NCBI RefSeq assembly: GCF_030486595.1
Contig: NZ_JAUJZH010000021.1
Location: 79,146 to 143,145, forward strand
Length of the DNA: 64,000 nt
Source: Variovorax ginsengisoli
GTDB lineage: Bacteria > Pseudomonadota > Gammaproteobacteria > Burkholderiales > Burkholderiaceae_C
Direction: 5' to 3'
The number at the start of each line of letters is the position of its first letter. The stretch's first letter is position 1. Position numbers and translations under genes: made by a program. Shown one piece after another: positions 46,201-53,912 of this stretch. Under the pieces are notes generated by a model. That model saw nothing but the letters and a program-made list of their open reading frames with translations. It did not search any database and was not told where the DNA came from.

Positions 46201-46269
46201 GCAGCTCGGTGCATCTCGATCCAGAGGAGCTTCTCGGTCGCGGCGTAGACGTTGCCACTCGGGATCTTG
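46197..46269 (-). pseudogene. 3' remnant of the gene split by TnpB copy 2
   Basis: Reads KIPSGNVYAATEKLLWIEMH then a stop, with 80 percent G/C third positions, but has no start. It directly abuts the TnpB right end. Joined at TGAC/CAAG to 47703, it continues the upstream frame ...RLRLT, so it is the tail of the gene starting at 48206. Confidence 0.75.
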
Positions 46270-46420
46270 TTGACATCCTCCCCGCCCAGGACGGGGATTC
46301 CTGCTGCTGGACTGCACCTCACGCACGGCCAGCCTCTTCGGTGGGTTCCTGCTTCGCCGGGGCTGCGCGCTTCGTCCTTGCGGACGCCGCGCGTCTGACC
46401 ACCCCTCCACAGGCAGCGGG
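46270..46420 (-). ncRNA. Candidate omega RNA of TnpB copy 2
   Basis: Conserved 3' part of tnpB plus 49 bases after its stop, ending GGGGAGGATGTCAA. The following minus-strand bases CAAGATCCCGAGTGGCAACG would be the guide and equal the restored continuation of the interrupted gene. 5' limit is a guess. Confidence 0.5.
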
Positions 46421-47599
46421 CTTCGAGGAAGAGGTCCAGACCGCGTGTCCCGCGGCCAGAATGTTCTTTGCGGCGTTGATGTCCGCATTTTCTGTGTGGC
46501 CGCAGGCCACGCAGGCGAAGAGCGCCTGGCTCTTTCTGTTCTCGACCGCCTCGTGTCCGCAGACGCGGCACGTGCGGCTCGTGTAGGCCGGGTTCACGGC
46601 CACCACCTGGCCGCCGTTCGCGGCTAGCTTGTACTCCAGCTGGCGCCTGAACTCGCCCCAGGCGGCATCGAGGATGCCGCGATTGAGGCCAGCCTTCTGA
46701 CACACCTTCTTGCCCGGCTTCTGCGCGCTGCCGCGCGCGGAGGCGCTCATCGCCGCAATGCGCAGGTCCTCGATCGCGATCACGGGATGCTGGGCCGCGA
46801 GGTCGCTCGTGAGCTTGTGCAGCCAGTCGTTGCGCTGCTGCGCAATGCGCTTATGCAGCGCGCGCAGCTTCACGACCGCCTTCTTGCGGTTGCACGAGCC
46901 CTTGACCTTGCGGCTGACGCTGCGCTGGTAGCGCCGCAGGCGCCGCTGCAGTTCCTTCAGCGCCGCGAGCGGCTCGATCAGGCGCCCATCCGAAAGGCCC
47001 GCGAAGTTCGCGACGCCCAGGTCGATACCGAGCGTCGGCGCGACGCCGGCCGCCGGCAGCACGCCGGGCTGATGCGTCTGGATCGCGACATACCAGCGCT
47101 TCCCCTCTCGGGTGACGCTGGCATTGCGCAGTTCTCCGGCGACCTGTCGGCTCATGCGCACGCGCACCCAGCCAAGCTTTGGAAGCTGGACGAGCCCATT
47201 GGCCGCGTCCAGCTTGAATTGCTTGGGATCCGGGAAACGAATGCCGGGCTCGTCACCTCGCTTCTTGAAGCGGGGGTAGCCGGGCTTCATGCCCGCCTGC
47301 ATGTTCGCGAAGAAGGTCTGGAACGCGGCGTCCAGGCGCTTTAAGACCTGCTGCTGCGGATGCACGGGGCCATCTGCCAGCCACCGAGTATCCGGCGCTG
47401 CGCGCCAAGCTGTGAGCCACTTGCACATGCTGGCAAAGGCTGCGTACTTCTCACCGCGCTCCCTCGCTGCTTGCTGCTCGGCTAGCGCGCGGTTCCAGAC
47501 CCAACGCATCATGCCCGCGTAGCGCGCCAATTGCTTCTCCTGCGCTGGTCGAGGACGAAGCTGGAAGCGGAAGGCACGGCGAGAAGATTCGGTAGACAT
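46319..47599 (-). CDS. tnpB: TnpB RNA-guided nuclease (OrfB, IS605 family)
   Basis: 426 residues, intact. Same architecture as the copy at 21459: GIDLGVANFAGLSDGR (Asp), VIAIEDLRI (Glu), zinc ribbon CRVCGH ... CVACGH, and NADINAAKNILAAGH (Asp). Differences from copy 1 are spread along the protein, so the two are related insertions rather than a very recent duplication. Confidence 0.95.
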   Translation of the reverse strand: MSTESSRRAFRFQLRPRPAQEKQLARYAGMMRWVWNRALAEQQAARERGEKYAAFASMCKWLTAWRAAPDTRWLADGPVHPQQQVLKRLDAAFQTFFANMQAGMKPGYPRFKKRGDEPGIRFPDPKQFKLDAANGLVQLPKLGWVRVRMSRQVAGELRNASVTREGKRWYVAIQTHQPGVLPAAGVAPTLGIDLGVANFAGLSDGRLIEPLAALKELQRRLRRYQRSVSRKVKGSCNRKKAVVKLRALHKRIAQQRNDWLHKLTSDLAAQHPVIAIEDLRIAAMSASARGSAQKPGKKVCQKAGLNRGILDAAWGEFRRQLEYKLAANGGQVVAVNPAYTSRTCRVCGHEAVENRKSQALFACVACGHTENADINAAKNILAAGHAVWTSSSKPAACGGVVRRAASARTKRAAPAKQEPTEEAGRA

Positions 47600-47703
47600 G
47601 CAAAAACAGTATGGGCAATCAGCAACGATTCACGCAAGGACACAAAGAAAATAAGGCTTCCTTCCCCGTCCTGAACGACGGGGCTTGACGCGGATTTGGG
47701 TCA

Positions 47704-48206
47704 GGCGGAGGCGATCGTGCCGGCCGTGGCGCTGGGTGCGGCGGCAGGTCGCGCACTTCGAACCGGCGCCCGAGCGTCTCCCGGGCCGCGAGCATCGCCA
47801 CCTGGCTCACGTGTCCACCGGCGGCCTGGCGTTCCTCCAGCTTGTAGGCCCAGTCGCGATGGCCGGCCAGACGCGCCTCCTGCTCGAACTCGATCGTGGC
47901 GTGCAGCCTGGCGATGGCGCTGCGCGCGGCAAGCGTCTCCGAGGCGTAGCCATCCGCATCCTTGGTGGCGCGCCCGACGGCCCACGTGAGGCCCCGTTGC
48001 TCCTTCACCGACATCAGGTCGGCTTCGGCGAGAGGGGTGCCCAGGTGCTGCTTCAACTTTTTGATGGCGCTCAGCGCGTTCTCGGGCCTCGAGCCATAGG
48101 CATCACTGTCGCGGCGCGCGCGGCTCACGGCCCATTCGAGCCCCCGGAACTCGCCCTTCGTGAGGGCTTCGGCAAGGGCGAGGGTGCGCAAGGGGTCTCG
48201 GACCAT
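47704..48206 (-). pseudogene. 5' part of the gene split by TnpB copy 2
   Basis: Starts MVRDPLRTLALAEALTKGEF. Two tandem repeats of about 38 residues are visible (FRGLEWAVSRARRDSDAYGS and QRGLTWAVGRATKDADGYAS). Coding-like third positions run in this frame to about RRFEVRDLP, then shift by one base near 47735 to a frame reading CRRTQRHGRHDRLRLT up to the insertion point. Function unknown. Confidence 0.65.
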
Positions 48207-48229
48207 GGGGTGACTCTTTCTCTACGGAC

Positions 48230-48486
48230 TCAGTTCGCGGCACGGGCCGCAACAGCTTGTCGCTCGGCATCCAGCAACACACGGGAGAGGCGCACGCCGA
48301 GCGCTTGGCAGACGCCGGCGGCCTTCGGGAAGGTGGGCTTTTTGCCGTCTCCATCTCGGAGAGCGAGGTCACCGAGAAGCCGGTTTGAGCGGACAGCTCC
48401 TGCAGCGTGAGCGATCTGGCCAGGCGGCGCTGCTTCAGGCAGGCCCCGAAGCGCGCGGCGTCGAAGGGAGCGGCTGCGCGTCTCAT
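48230..48486 (-). pseudogene. XRE-family regulator, one-base frameshift
   Basis: FGACLKQRRLARSLTLQELS-AQTGFSVTSLSEMET is a Cro/C1-type HTH. Frame is lost after EMET near 48342; adding one G in ACGGCAAAAAG gives EMETGKKPTFPKAAGVCQAL and a C-terminus ending at 48230. About 86 residues when repaired. ATG overlaps the upstream stop. Candidate regulator of the local minus-strand operon. Confidence 0.75.
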
Positions 48487-49085
48487 CAGATCTGGCTGCG
48501 CAGCGCGCGCGCAATCTCGGGCCAGGACGCGCCCATGAAGTCGTGCACGTCCACTGCGAATGAACGCCACTGGCGGGTCAGCTTGGACTTGATCGCGATC
48601 TCCGGACCTTGGCTCGCGAAGAGGTCCATGCTGGCCCAGGCCAGCACCATGCGCGGCAGCAGGGCGCTCTCGCCGAGGTAGCTGGCGCCTTCGGGCTCCA
48701 GGGCTCGCATGGTCGGGTGCAGCGAGCGGTGCAATTCGCACAGGACGCCGACGGCCGAGTGGCGGCCGAGCCGGTCCTTCAGGCGGCGAGCCCCACGCTT
48801 GTACTTGCCCGATTCGAGCGCGTCGGCCCACAGGGCTGTGATCTCGGGCTTCATCTGGGTGCCGGCCTCGGGGACGCCCGCGCCGCGCACGCTCGCGCAG
48901 TTCAGGGACCGCATCGCAGGCGTGATCTCGGTGGCCGGGTGACGGTGCAGGCCGGGCCGCTGACGGCGCGCGGGCGGCAGGCCGTCCATGCTGCGGATCG
49001 TGCAGGTCGAGTCGGCCGGCGCAGTCGGCGCCATGGGGATGCGCCCGAAGAGATGGCGGGCGAGGAGGTCAGCTGCGGAGCTCAA
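48486..49085 (-). CDS. Hypothetical protein
   Basis: 199 residues from TTG 49085, which overlaps the upstream TGA; a later ATG (MKPEITALWADALES) is an alternative. Helical C-terminal half (FAVDVHDFMGASWPEIARAL). Coupled to the XRE gene by a one-base overlap. Not recognised. Confidence 0.5.
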   Translation of the reverse strand: MSSAADLLARHLFGRIPMAPTAPADSTCTIRSMDGLPPARRQRPGLHRHPATEITPAMRSLNCASVRGAGVPEAGTQMKPEITALWADALESGKYKRGARRLKDRLGRHSAVGVLCELHRSLHPTMRALEPEGASYLGESALLPRMVLAWASMDLFASQGPEIAIKSKLTRQWRSFAVDVHDFMGASWPEIARALRSQI

Positions 49086-49330
49086 TTCAGTTGTCCGAGT
49101 TGGGTGGACTGGAATGCGGGGCGGTCGGTAGCGCTCGGCTGGGAACCGCGCGCACCGCGCTTGAGACCTTCGCCGTACGCGCGCAGGGCGGCGGCCACGA
49201 CCAGGATGGGTGTGCCGACCCAGAGGCTGGCGCTCACAAATTGCCATGCCGCGTCCTCGCTGGCCAGGAGGCTCAGCAGGCGGTAGGCGATCCATGGGCT
49301 CAGGGCGACGGCGGCGATGAATGTCTTCAT
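49082..49330 (-). CDS. Small two-helix membrane protein
   Basis: 82 residues: MKTFIAAVALSPWIAYRLLS and FVSASLWVGTPILVVAAALR are hydrophobic segments. Overlaps the next gene. Function unknown; part of the minus-strand set 50152-48230. Confidence 0.55.
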   Translation of the reverse strand: MKTFIAAVALSPWIAYRLLSLLASEDAAWQFVSASLWVGTPILVVAAALRAYGEGLKRGARGSQPSATDRPAFQSTQLGQLN

Positions 49331-49370
49331 AGGTGCTTCGGGGGGCTTGAACTAGGTGGTTCCTCGAGGG

Positions 49371-49865
49371 CTATCCCCGCGGGTGGTGTGGCGCCAGCTC
49401 GGATGGGTGGCGGCGCGGCTTGCGCACGAGCGGGGCAGACGGCTGCGGCTCTGCAATGCTGAGGATGGGGATCGAATAGAGGCACTGGCCGGCGTGCGAC
49501 CAGAGGTCGAACGTGTACTGCAGCCACTTCGTGCGGCGCTCGAGCACAACGCCCGGCAGCTGCTCGTGGCAGGCGGCGGCCAGCTCCTCGAAGGTGACGG
49601 CGGTGGACTTGCCGCTCACACGGAAGTCCACCGAGCCCTGGTTGATCGCTGCCTTGATCGTGAAGCCGCGGGCGCTCTGGGGCGCGGGGCTTTGCGGGGC
49701 CTTCTGGCCCTGGTACGCATCCAGCTCCTGCGCGCTCCACAGCGTCGTGGGCCTCATGGGGCTCATCGGCGCGCTGCGCGTCGCCCGGTCCCCGGCGGAC
49801 TCGGTGACGTCGGCGATCCGGTGCGTCTTGGAGACGGGGGCGTCGTGGATGGAGGGCGCTCTCAT
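49371..49865 (-). CDS. Hypothetical protein
   Basis: 164 residues from ATG 49865 (ATGA overlap with the upstream stop). Residues about 55-125 look like a compact domain (FTIKAAINQGSVDFRVSGKS, WLQYTFDLWSHAGQCLYSIP). Pro/Arg-rich tail. Not recognised. Confidence 0.55.
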   Translation of the reverse strand: MRAPSIHDAPVSKTHRIADVTESAGDRATRSAPMSPMRPTTLWSAQELDAYQGQKAPQSPAPQSARGFTIKAAINQGSVDFRVSGKSTAVTFEELAAACHEQLPGVVLERRTKWLQYTFDLWSHAGQCLYSIPILSIAEPQPSAPLVRKPRRHPSELAPHHPRG

Positions 49866-50152
49866 CGCGCCGCCTTCCGGGACGTTGCGGTTCGGGCCAT
49901 CGCGTTTCCGGCGAGCACCCGGCCGAAGCGCACCGCCACGACGAGCGTGGCCAGGACGCTGAAGGGCAAGAGGAAGACGGCGCACAGGACGAGCGCGGCG
50001 CAGCCGACCAGGCCCATGCAGAGCAGGCCCACTGTGTCGCCTGCGTGGTCGATCGCCCGGCCGAACAGTTCGGGCCAGCCGCACTCGGCGGCGCGTTCGC
50101 GCAGCGCGGTCAGCGCGTGGCAGGCACCCAGGGAGATCAGTCCGGCAAGCAT
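49862..50152 (-). CDS. Small membrane protein
   Basis: 96 residues from ATG 50152. One long hydrophobic stretch (LLCMGLVGCAALVLCAVFLLPFSVLATLVV; probably two helices), then a basic C-terminus. First gene of a five-gene overlapping minus-strand set. Function unknown. Confidence 0.5.
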   Translation of the reverse strand: MLAGLISLGACHALTALRERAAECGWPELFGRAIDHAGDTVGLLCMGLVGCAALVLCAVFLLPFSVLATLVVAVRFGRVLAGNAMARTATSRKAAR

Positions 50153-50628
50153 CTTTTCTCGGTCTTGTGTGTGAATTCGCAGACATGAACTGTTCATGCC
50201 TATTCGTTTCGCAAGAATAGTACTCTACAGATAAACAATCTCTCAAGGATTCCGAGAACGCGACGATACTCACCCCACGAAAAGCTAGCCGGACGAGCCC
50301 AACAGCACGCCGGCCGCAACCCCCACCGCGCAGGCCATGCGAGGCCCTACTTCACCCCAGGACGAGGGGCACGCGGTATATCATGAGTCAGCGCACCTGC
50401 CAGCCCCTCCCTCCCTCCCTCCTGGCTCTGTGCCCCGTGGGGCACATCACCACCCGTTCAGATCCCCGCACGAACAAGCCCCCGCGGGATCTACCCGCAC
50501 GCACCATGCCCTGCTCGAATCCCACTCGATGGAGAGTCGATCCGACGGGAAATTGATCCAGACGGAGCTATCCCCACGCGACGGGAGGAGGGGAGCGGTG
50601 CTCGGCGGGCGGTCCCGACAAAACCACA
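50153..50628. other. Intergenic region, no gene seen
   Basis: 476 bases. 50190-50260 is A/T-rich and likely carries the promoter of the minus-strand set. A short hairpin GTGCCCC-GT-GGGGCAC lies at 50430-50445 without a T-run. One copy of a 14-bp repeat lies at 50373. No ORF with coding-like third positions. Confidence 0.4.
50373..50386 (+). repeat. 14-bp inverted repeat, left copy
   Basis: GCGGTATATCATGA; its reverse complement occurs at 51159-51172. The pair brackets the small zinc-ribbon gene at 50629. The TATATCAT core looks like a -10 element. Confidence 0.4.
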
Positions 50629-50979
50629 CTAGGCGGACACCTGGCGCTGCGGGCCTGTCCCGTGGGGGCCGGTACCGACGGTGTAGCCCGTGCCGGACGG
50701 GCGGACAGATCCGTGTCCCGATCGAGCATTTCCCGACCGAACAAGGCTCTCCCAGGGCTCGGTCGACTCGGTCGTTTGCACGTTGCAGTTGCTGCACCAG
50801 GCGGCGCCCGACTGGGCGTAGATCGTGACGGGCGTGTTGCCGGCGCGGTAGACATTCGAGCACCTGGTGCACGAGTAGACGTGGCGCAGCTTGGGTGGCC
50901 GCTCGCGCCGAAACCGCCGCCGCTCCAGCTCGGCGACCAAGTCGGCGTCGCTCACTTCGGACAGATCGACGGGGGGCAT
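50629..50979 (-). CDS. Small zinc-ribbon protein
   Basis: 116 residues. Two Cys pairs, YSCTRCSNVYRAGN and AAWCSNCNVQ, make a zinc ribbon after a charged N-terminus (LVAELERRRFRRERPPKLRH). Ser/Gly/Thr-rich tail. Could bind nucleic acid; no family named. Confidence 0.55.
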   Translation of the reverse strand: MPPVDLSEVSDADLVAELERRRFRRERPPKLRHVYSCTRCSNVYRAGNTPVTIYAQSGAAWCSNCNVQTTESTEPWESLVRSGNARSGHGSVRPSGTGYTVGTGPHGTGPQRQVSA

Positions 50980-51158
50980 GCTGCGCGGGGAATGTGTTCG
51001 AGAGGAATGGAACCCAGCAGGATCGAGCCCGCGGGGATCAGGCTATGTGGGGATGCGTGCCGGCGCGGAACCAAGGCCTTGCGGGGGTCGGGTTCCGGTG
51101 GGAGCGAGGGTCGACGGGGGTGAGGTCGGGACGAAGGGGCGGGCGCGGAGGGGCTTCT

Positions 51159-51172
51159 TCATGATATACCGC
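51159..51172 (-). repeat. 14-bp inverted repeat, right copy
   Basis: TCATGATATACCGC, the exact reverse complement of 50373-50386. It lies 180 bases upstream of the minus-strand zinc-ribbon gene and 30 bases downstream of the ATP-grasp stop. Possibly a promoter -10 region or operator shared by two transcripts. Confidence 0.4.
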
Positions 51173-51200
51173 AAGAAACCCGATCCGGGTGAGATCTTTT

Positions 51201-52226
51201 TCAGGCCCCTGCTGCTGCCTGGAGCGGAACCTTCCGGGGGCGGCCGCGCGGTGCCGGAACCTTCGGCGGCGGGGGCTCCATCTTCTCGACCTTCGCCAGG
51301 CGCTCGGCAGCCTCGCGGGCCGCACGCAGCTGCGCGTACGCGACGATCGAGCGCCAGCGCTGCAGCAGGAAGTCCACGTAGTCCTCGGCCTTCCAGTCCG
51401 TGCCGCCCGGCGTGCGGGCGTGGCCATAAAGCCCGAGGGCCCAGGCGTCGGATAGCTCCACGACGGCGGTGCGCCCGTTGGTGAGGACGCCCACATCGAT
51501 GGCAAGGGGATGGGCGTTGCCCCGGGATTCGAGGTAGATCACCGTGCTGTCGATCGCGCTTTGCACGACCTCGGCGGTGGGCTCCGGCGCGTCATCGTCG
51601 CCGTCGGCGTCATAGCGGGCCTTGGCAAGGATGTGGCCTGAGGCGTCCACGTAGTAGCGCCATTCGCAGGCGAACTCGACCACTTCGGACAGCCACACGC
51701 GGGTGGCTGTCTTAAGCGAGGCGATCGCCTTGAGCTGCTCGAGCTGGTATTCGGATTGCTTGGCGCCCGGGCGCGGGTCGTAGACGAAGCCTGAGAACGT
51801 CTTGGTGGCCACGGGCTTCACGAAGACCGGTCCCTCGGCAGCCTTCAACTCATAGAGCACGCCCTCGCGGACCTCGCGGCGCAGGAAGTCGCCGATGGGG
51901 CCGTAGCCCATGCCGTCCGGCTCCGGGACGCCCCGGATGCCCATCACGGCGCGCACGTACTCGACCGTGCCCACCGGCGGGATCTCGCCCAGGTGCGCGG
52001 CCAGGATGCCGCTGACATCCAGGTTGGACTGAAGATCCTTGAGCGACACCCGGCGGACCGGGGTGCCACGCATGGTGGCCACCAACAGCGCGGTACGCAC
52101 TTCGGCGGACGTTTCGGCCTGCAGGACCAGCATCGCCGGCGCGCCCGCAGCAGCCGAGGCGGCACCCTGGCGAACGCCCGGAACGAAGCGTTGAACAGTA
52201 TTCACTCTGTTGCCTTGCGCAATCAT
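51201..52226 (-). CDS. ATP-grasp domain protein
   Basis: 341 residues from ATG 52226. Core pattern of the small ATP-grasp group (DUF4343 type): VFVKPVATKTFSGFVYD with the ATP-binding Lys, EFACEWRYYVDASGHILAKA, and AIDVGVLTNGRTAVVELSDA with the metal-binding Glu. C-terminus PRGRPRKVP is an AT-hook-like motif. These proteins ligate a carboxylate to an amine or thiol; substrate unknown. Divergent from the RlmN-like gene, sharing a 75-base control region. Confidence 0.75.
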   Translation of the reverse strand: MIAQGNRVNTVQRFVPGVRQGAASAAAGAPAMLVLQAETSAEVRTALLVATMRGTPVRRVSLKDLQSNLDVSGILAAHLGEIPPVGTVEYVRAVMGIRGVPEPDGMGYGPIGDFLRREVREGVLYELKAAEGPVFVKPVATKTFSGFVYDPRPGAKQSEYQLEQLKAIASLKTATRVWLSEVVEFACEWRYYVDASGHILAKARYDADGDDDAPEPTAEVVQSAIDSTVIYLESRGNAHPLAIDVGVLTNGRTAVVELSDAWALGLYGHARTPGGTDWKAEDYVDFLLQRWRSIVAYAQLRAAREAAERLAKVEKMEPPPPKVPAPRGRPRKVPLQAAAGA

Positions 52227-52300
52227 TGGTTTGTAAGAGAAGATTGACACGGATAATAAAACGCCTCGCAACGTCCCGTCACAACTTTTCCAACTTCCGC

Positions 52301-53056
52301 ATGACCGGCTACCGCACCGGCGCGCTGGACATCAGCCTGGCCGCGCGCCGGATCATCAGCGTCCCGACCCAACTGGGCTGCCGGATCGGCTGCACTTTCT
52401 GCGTGTCCGGCGAAGGCCCGCTCGCGCGCAACCTGACCTCTCCCGAGATCCTCCACCTGGTGGAAGAGGCACTGCGAGCCGCGCCGCCAGACGGTCGCCC
52501 GCTCGAGCTGTCCTTCACCCGCGAGGGCGAACCCGCGCTGAACTGGCGCCAGGCGGCCGCGGTGTGCGAGGCGCTCCCGGGCATCAGCGCGGACTTCGAC
52601 TCGGTGCGGTACTGCTTTTCCGGCCTGGGCGCCGATCGCCTCCTGGGCAAGCTCGACGGCGGGTCGTTTCCGACCAGGCTCCAACTTTCCCTGCACGCCG
52701 CGCGCCAGCCCGTGCGCGACCGCCTGGTCAGGAACAGCGCCCCGTTGCCTACGATCCTGGCCGCGATCCAGCTCCACCAGGGCCGGTTCTCGAGCATCGA
52801 GCTCAACGTGGTGCTGCAGGACGGAGTGAACGACTCCGACGAGGATCTTGCCGCGCTCGCGCGATGGGGCTCACCGGCCTGGCCGATCCTCCTGAATCCG
52901 CTACTGCGCGACGGCGCGGAAGTGCCCGGCAGGCGGGCCGAATACTTCGAGAGCCGGCTGCGCCTGGCCGGCCGCACGGCGCGGCGGTACCGCGAGATCG
53001 GCGCGCGGATCAGCCGCGGCGGCATCTACCCGCTGATGGCGGCGCGCCGGCGGTAG
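52301..53056 (+). CDS. RlmN-like radical SAM protein, short form
   Basis: 251 residues from ATG 52301; the frame is open upstream to 52226 (IIKRLATSRHNFSNF), so the true start may be earlier. CRIGCTFC (Cys 27, 31, 34) binds the 4Fe-4S cluster. GEPALNW, LQLSLHAARQPVRDRL and LNVVLQDGVNDSDEDL match RlmN. It lacks the N-terminal domain, and the C-terminal ACGQL motif with the catalytic Cys reads ISRGGIYPL. So RNA or another substrate may be bound, but the classical RlmN methyl-transfer chemistry looks impossible. Confidence 0.8.
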   Translation: MTGYRTGALDISLAARRIISVPTQLGCRIGCTFCVSGEGPLARNLTSPEILHLVEEALRAAPPDGRPLELSFTREGEPALNWRQAAAVCEALPGISADFDSVRYCFSGLGADRLLGKLDGGSFPTRLQLSLHAARQPVRDRLVRNSAPLPTILAAIQLHQGRFSSIELNVVLQDGVNDSDEDLAALARWGSPAWPILLNPLLRDGAEVPGRRAEYFESRLRLAGRTARRYREIGARISRGGIYPLMAARRR

Positions 53057-53088
53057 GCGAGCGTGGCAGGCGCCACCAGGCGTCGGCG

Positions 53089-53271
53089 TCAGCCGGCCGC
53101 CTCCGGGTGCCTGGCCTTCCATGCCCTCAACTCCTGCCGGTAGCGGTCCATGGCCATGTCGTGCAGGTCGAAGATGCAGGGCTCGCAGCCGTTGCCGCAG
53201 CAGGCGTCCAGGTCGGGCGCCTCGGGGGCCTGAGGCATGGGGTCGGGGTCGGACAGGGCAGAAGAAGTCAT
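53089..53271 (-). CDS. Oxidoreductase-like domain protein
   Basis: 60 residues. Contains DACCGNGCEPCIFDLHDMAM followed by YRQELRAW, the pattern of the small oxidoreductase-like family common in betaproteobacteria. Usually chromosomal. Convergent with the radical SAM gene. Confidence 0.8.
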   Translation of the reverse strand: MTSSALSDPDPMPQAPEAPDLDACCGNGCEPCIFDLHDMAMDRYRQELRAWKARHPEAAG

Positions 53272-53723
53272 GGCAAGCGGCCGTCAGGCGCACGAACGGC
53301 GTGAACTGTAGCGGAGTGCCGGGGCGACGGCGAATACCGATTCTGCAATGCAGGGGCCCCGCAATTGACCGCGAAGCGGTGGGAGTTCCGTTGTAGGTCC
53401 GAGGTGGGGCCCCCGGCCAAAGGCCGCAAGGGGCGGACGGGCCACCGTCCGGGCAACCTGTCCACGGGCGAAGCCGGTGGGCAGGGCGTCAGGCCGAAGG
53501 CAAGCGCGCGGGGAGCGGTGGGCAAACCTGGCAGCCCGAAGGGCCTGTCCACACGTGTGTGGGCAGCAGGTTGTCCACGGCGGGCGGGTTCCCCAACCAC
53601 GCGATCGTCGCGGGAAAAGGAACTACGTCACAAAGTGCGCAAATACCACGCAGTCCATCTGGAGGGTTCACAGGGCTGCCAGGCGGCGGCAAAGTTGCCG
53701 CCTTCTCGACTCAGGAGCGGACC
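53272..53723. other. Intergenic region with repeats of TGTCCAC
   Basis: 452 bases, no gene seen. Holds three TGTCCAC words (about 53459, 53548, 53573), and a hairpin GGCGGCA-AAG-TTGCCGCC at about 53684-53702 just before the small gene at 53724. The hairpin could be an attenuator; no T-run follows. The GC-rich first half has no coding-like frame. Confidence 0.35.
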
Positions 53724-53888
53724 ATGGAATCAGCGATCTTCACCCTCGGCGCACTGGCCGTCCTGGTGTCGGCCGGCTGGATCATCGATCTGCTCGTGCA
53801 TCGCGAGCCGCCATCGCGCCTGGAGCGACTGATGGCCGCGCAGATTCAGCGATCGACGTCGGCGATCCGCGGCGGCCAGGAAGCCTAG
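53724..53888 (+). CDS. Small membrane protein
   Basis: 54 residues: one membrane helix (IFTLGALAVLVSAGWIIDLL), then a basic/helical tail. GGAGCGG lies just before the ATG. Too short for family assignment. Confidence 0.5.
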   Translation: MESAIFTLGALAVLVSAGWIIDLLVHREPPSRLERLMAAQIQRSTSAIRGGQEA

Positions 53889-53912
53889 CGGCGCCGCCCG
53901 GCCCACGGGCGC

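Larger units (their letters stand above)
46270..47703 (-). mobile_element. TnpB-only IS605/IS1341-type element, copy 2
   Basis: 1434 bp counted with the TGAC at 47700-47703. Right end GGGGAGGATGTCAA at 46270 with hairpin CCCCG-TCCTGG-GCGGGG. Left end carries hairpin CCCCGTC-GTTCA-GGACGGGG after CCGCGTCAAG. Ends were fixed by comparison with copy 1. No tnpA. Inserted inside a gene with no target duplication, as expected for this family. Confidence 0.88.

Noticed and set aside
50430..50445. Hairpin GTGCCCC-GT-GGGGCAC as a terminator
   Set aside because: Loop of two bases, no T-run on either strand and no gene ending just before it.
53272..53723. Possible oriT or oriV from repeated TGTCCAC words
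   Set aside because: The words are few, irregularly spaced and GC-rich; no relaxase, Rep gene or iteron array adjoins them.
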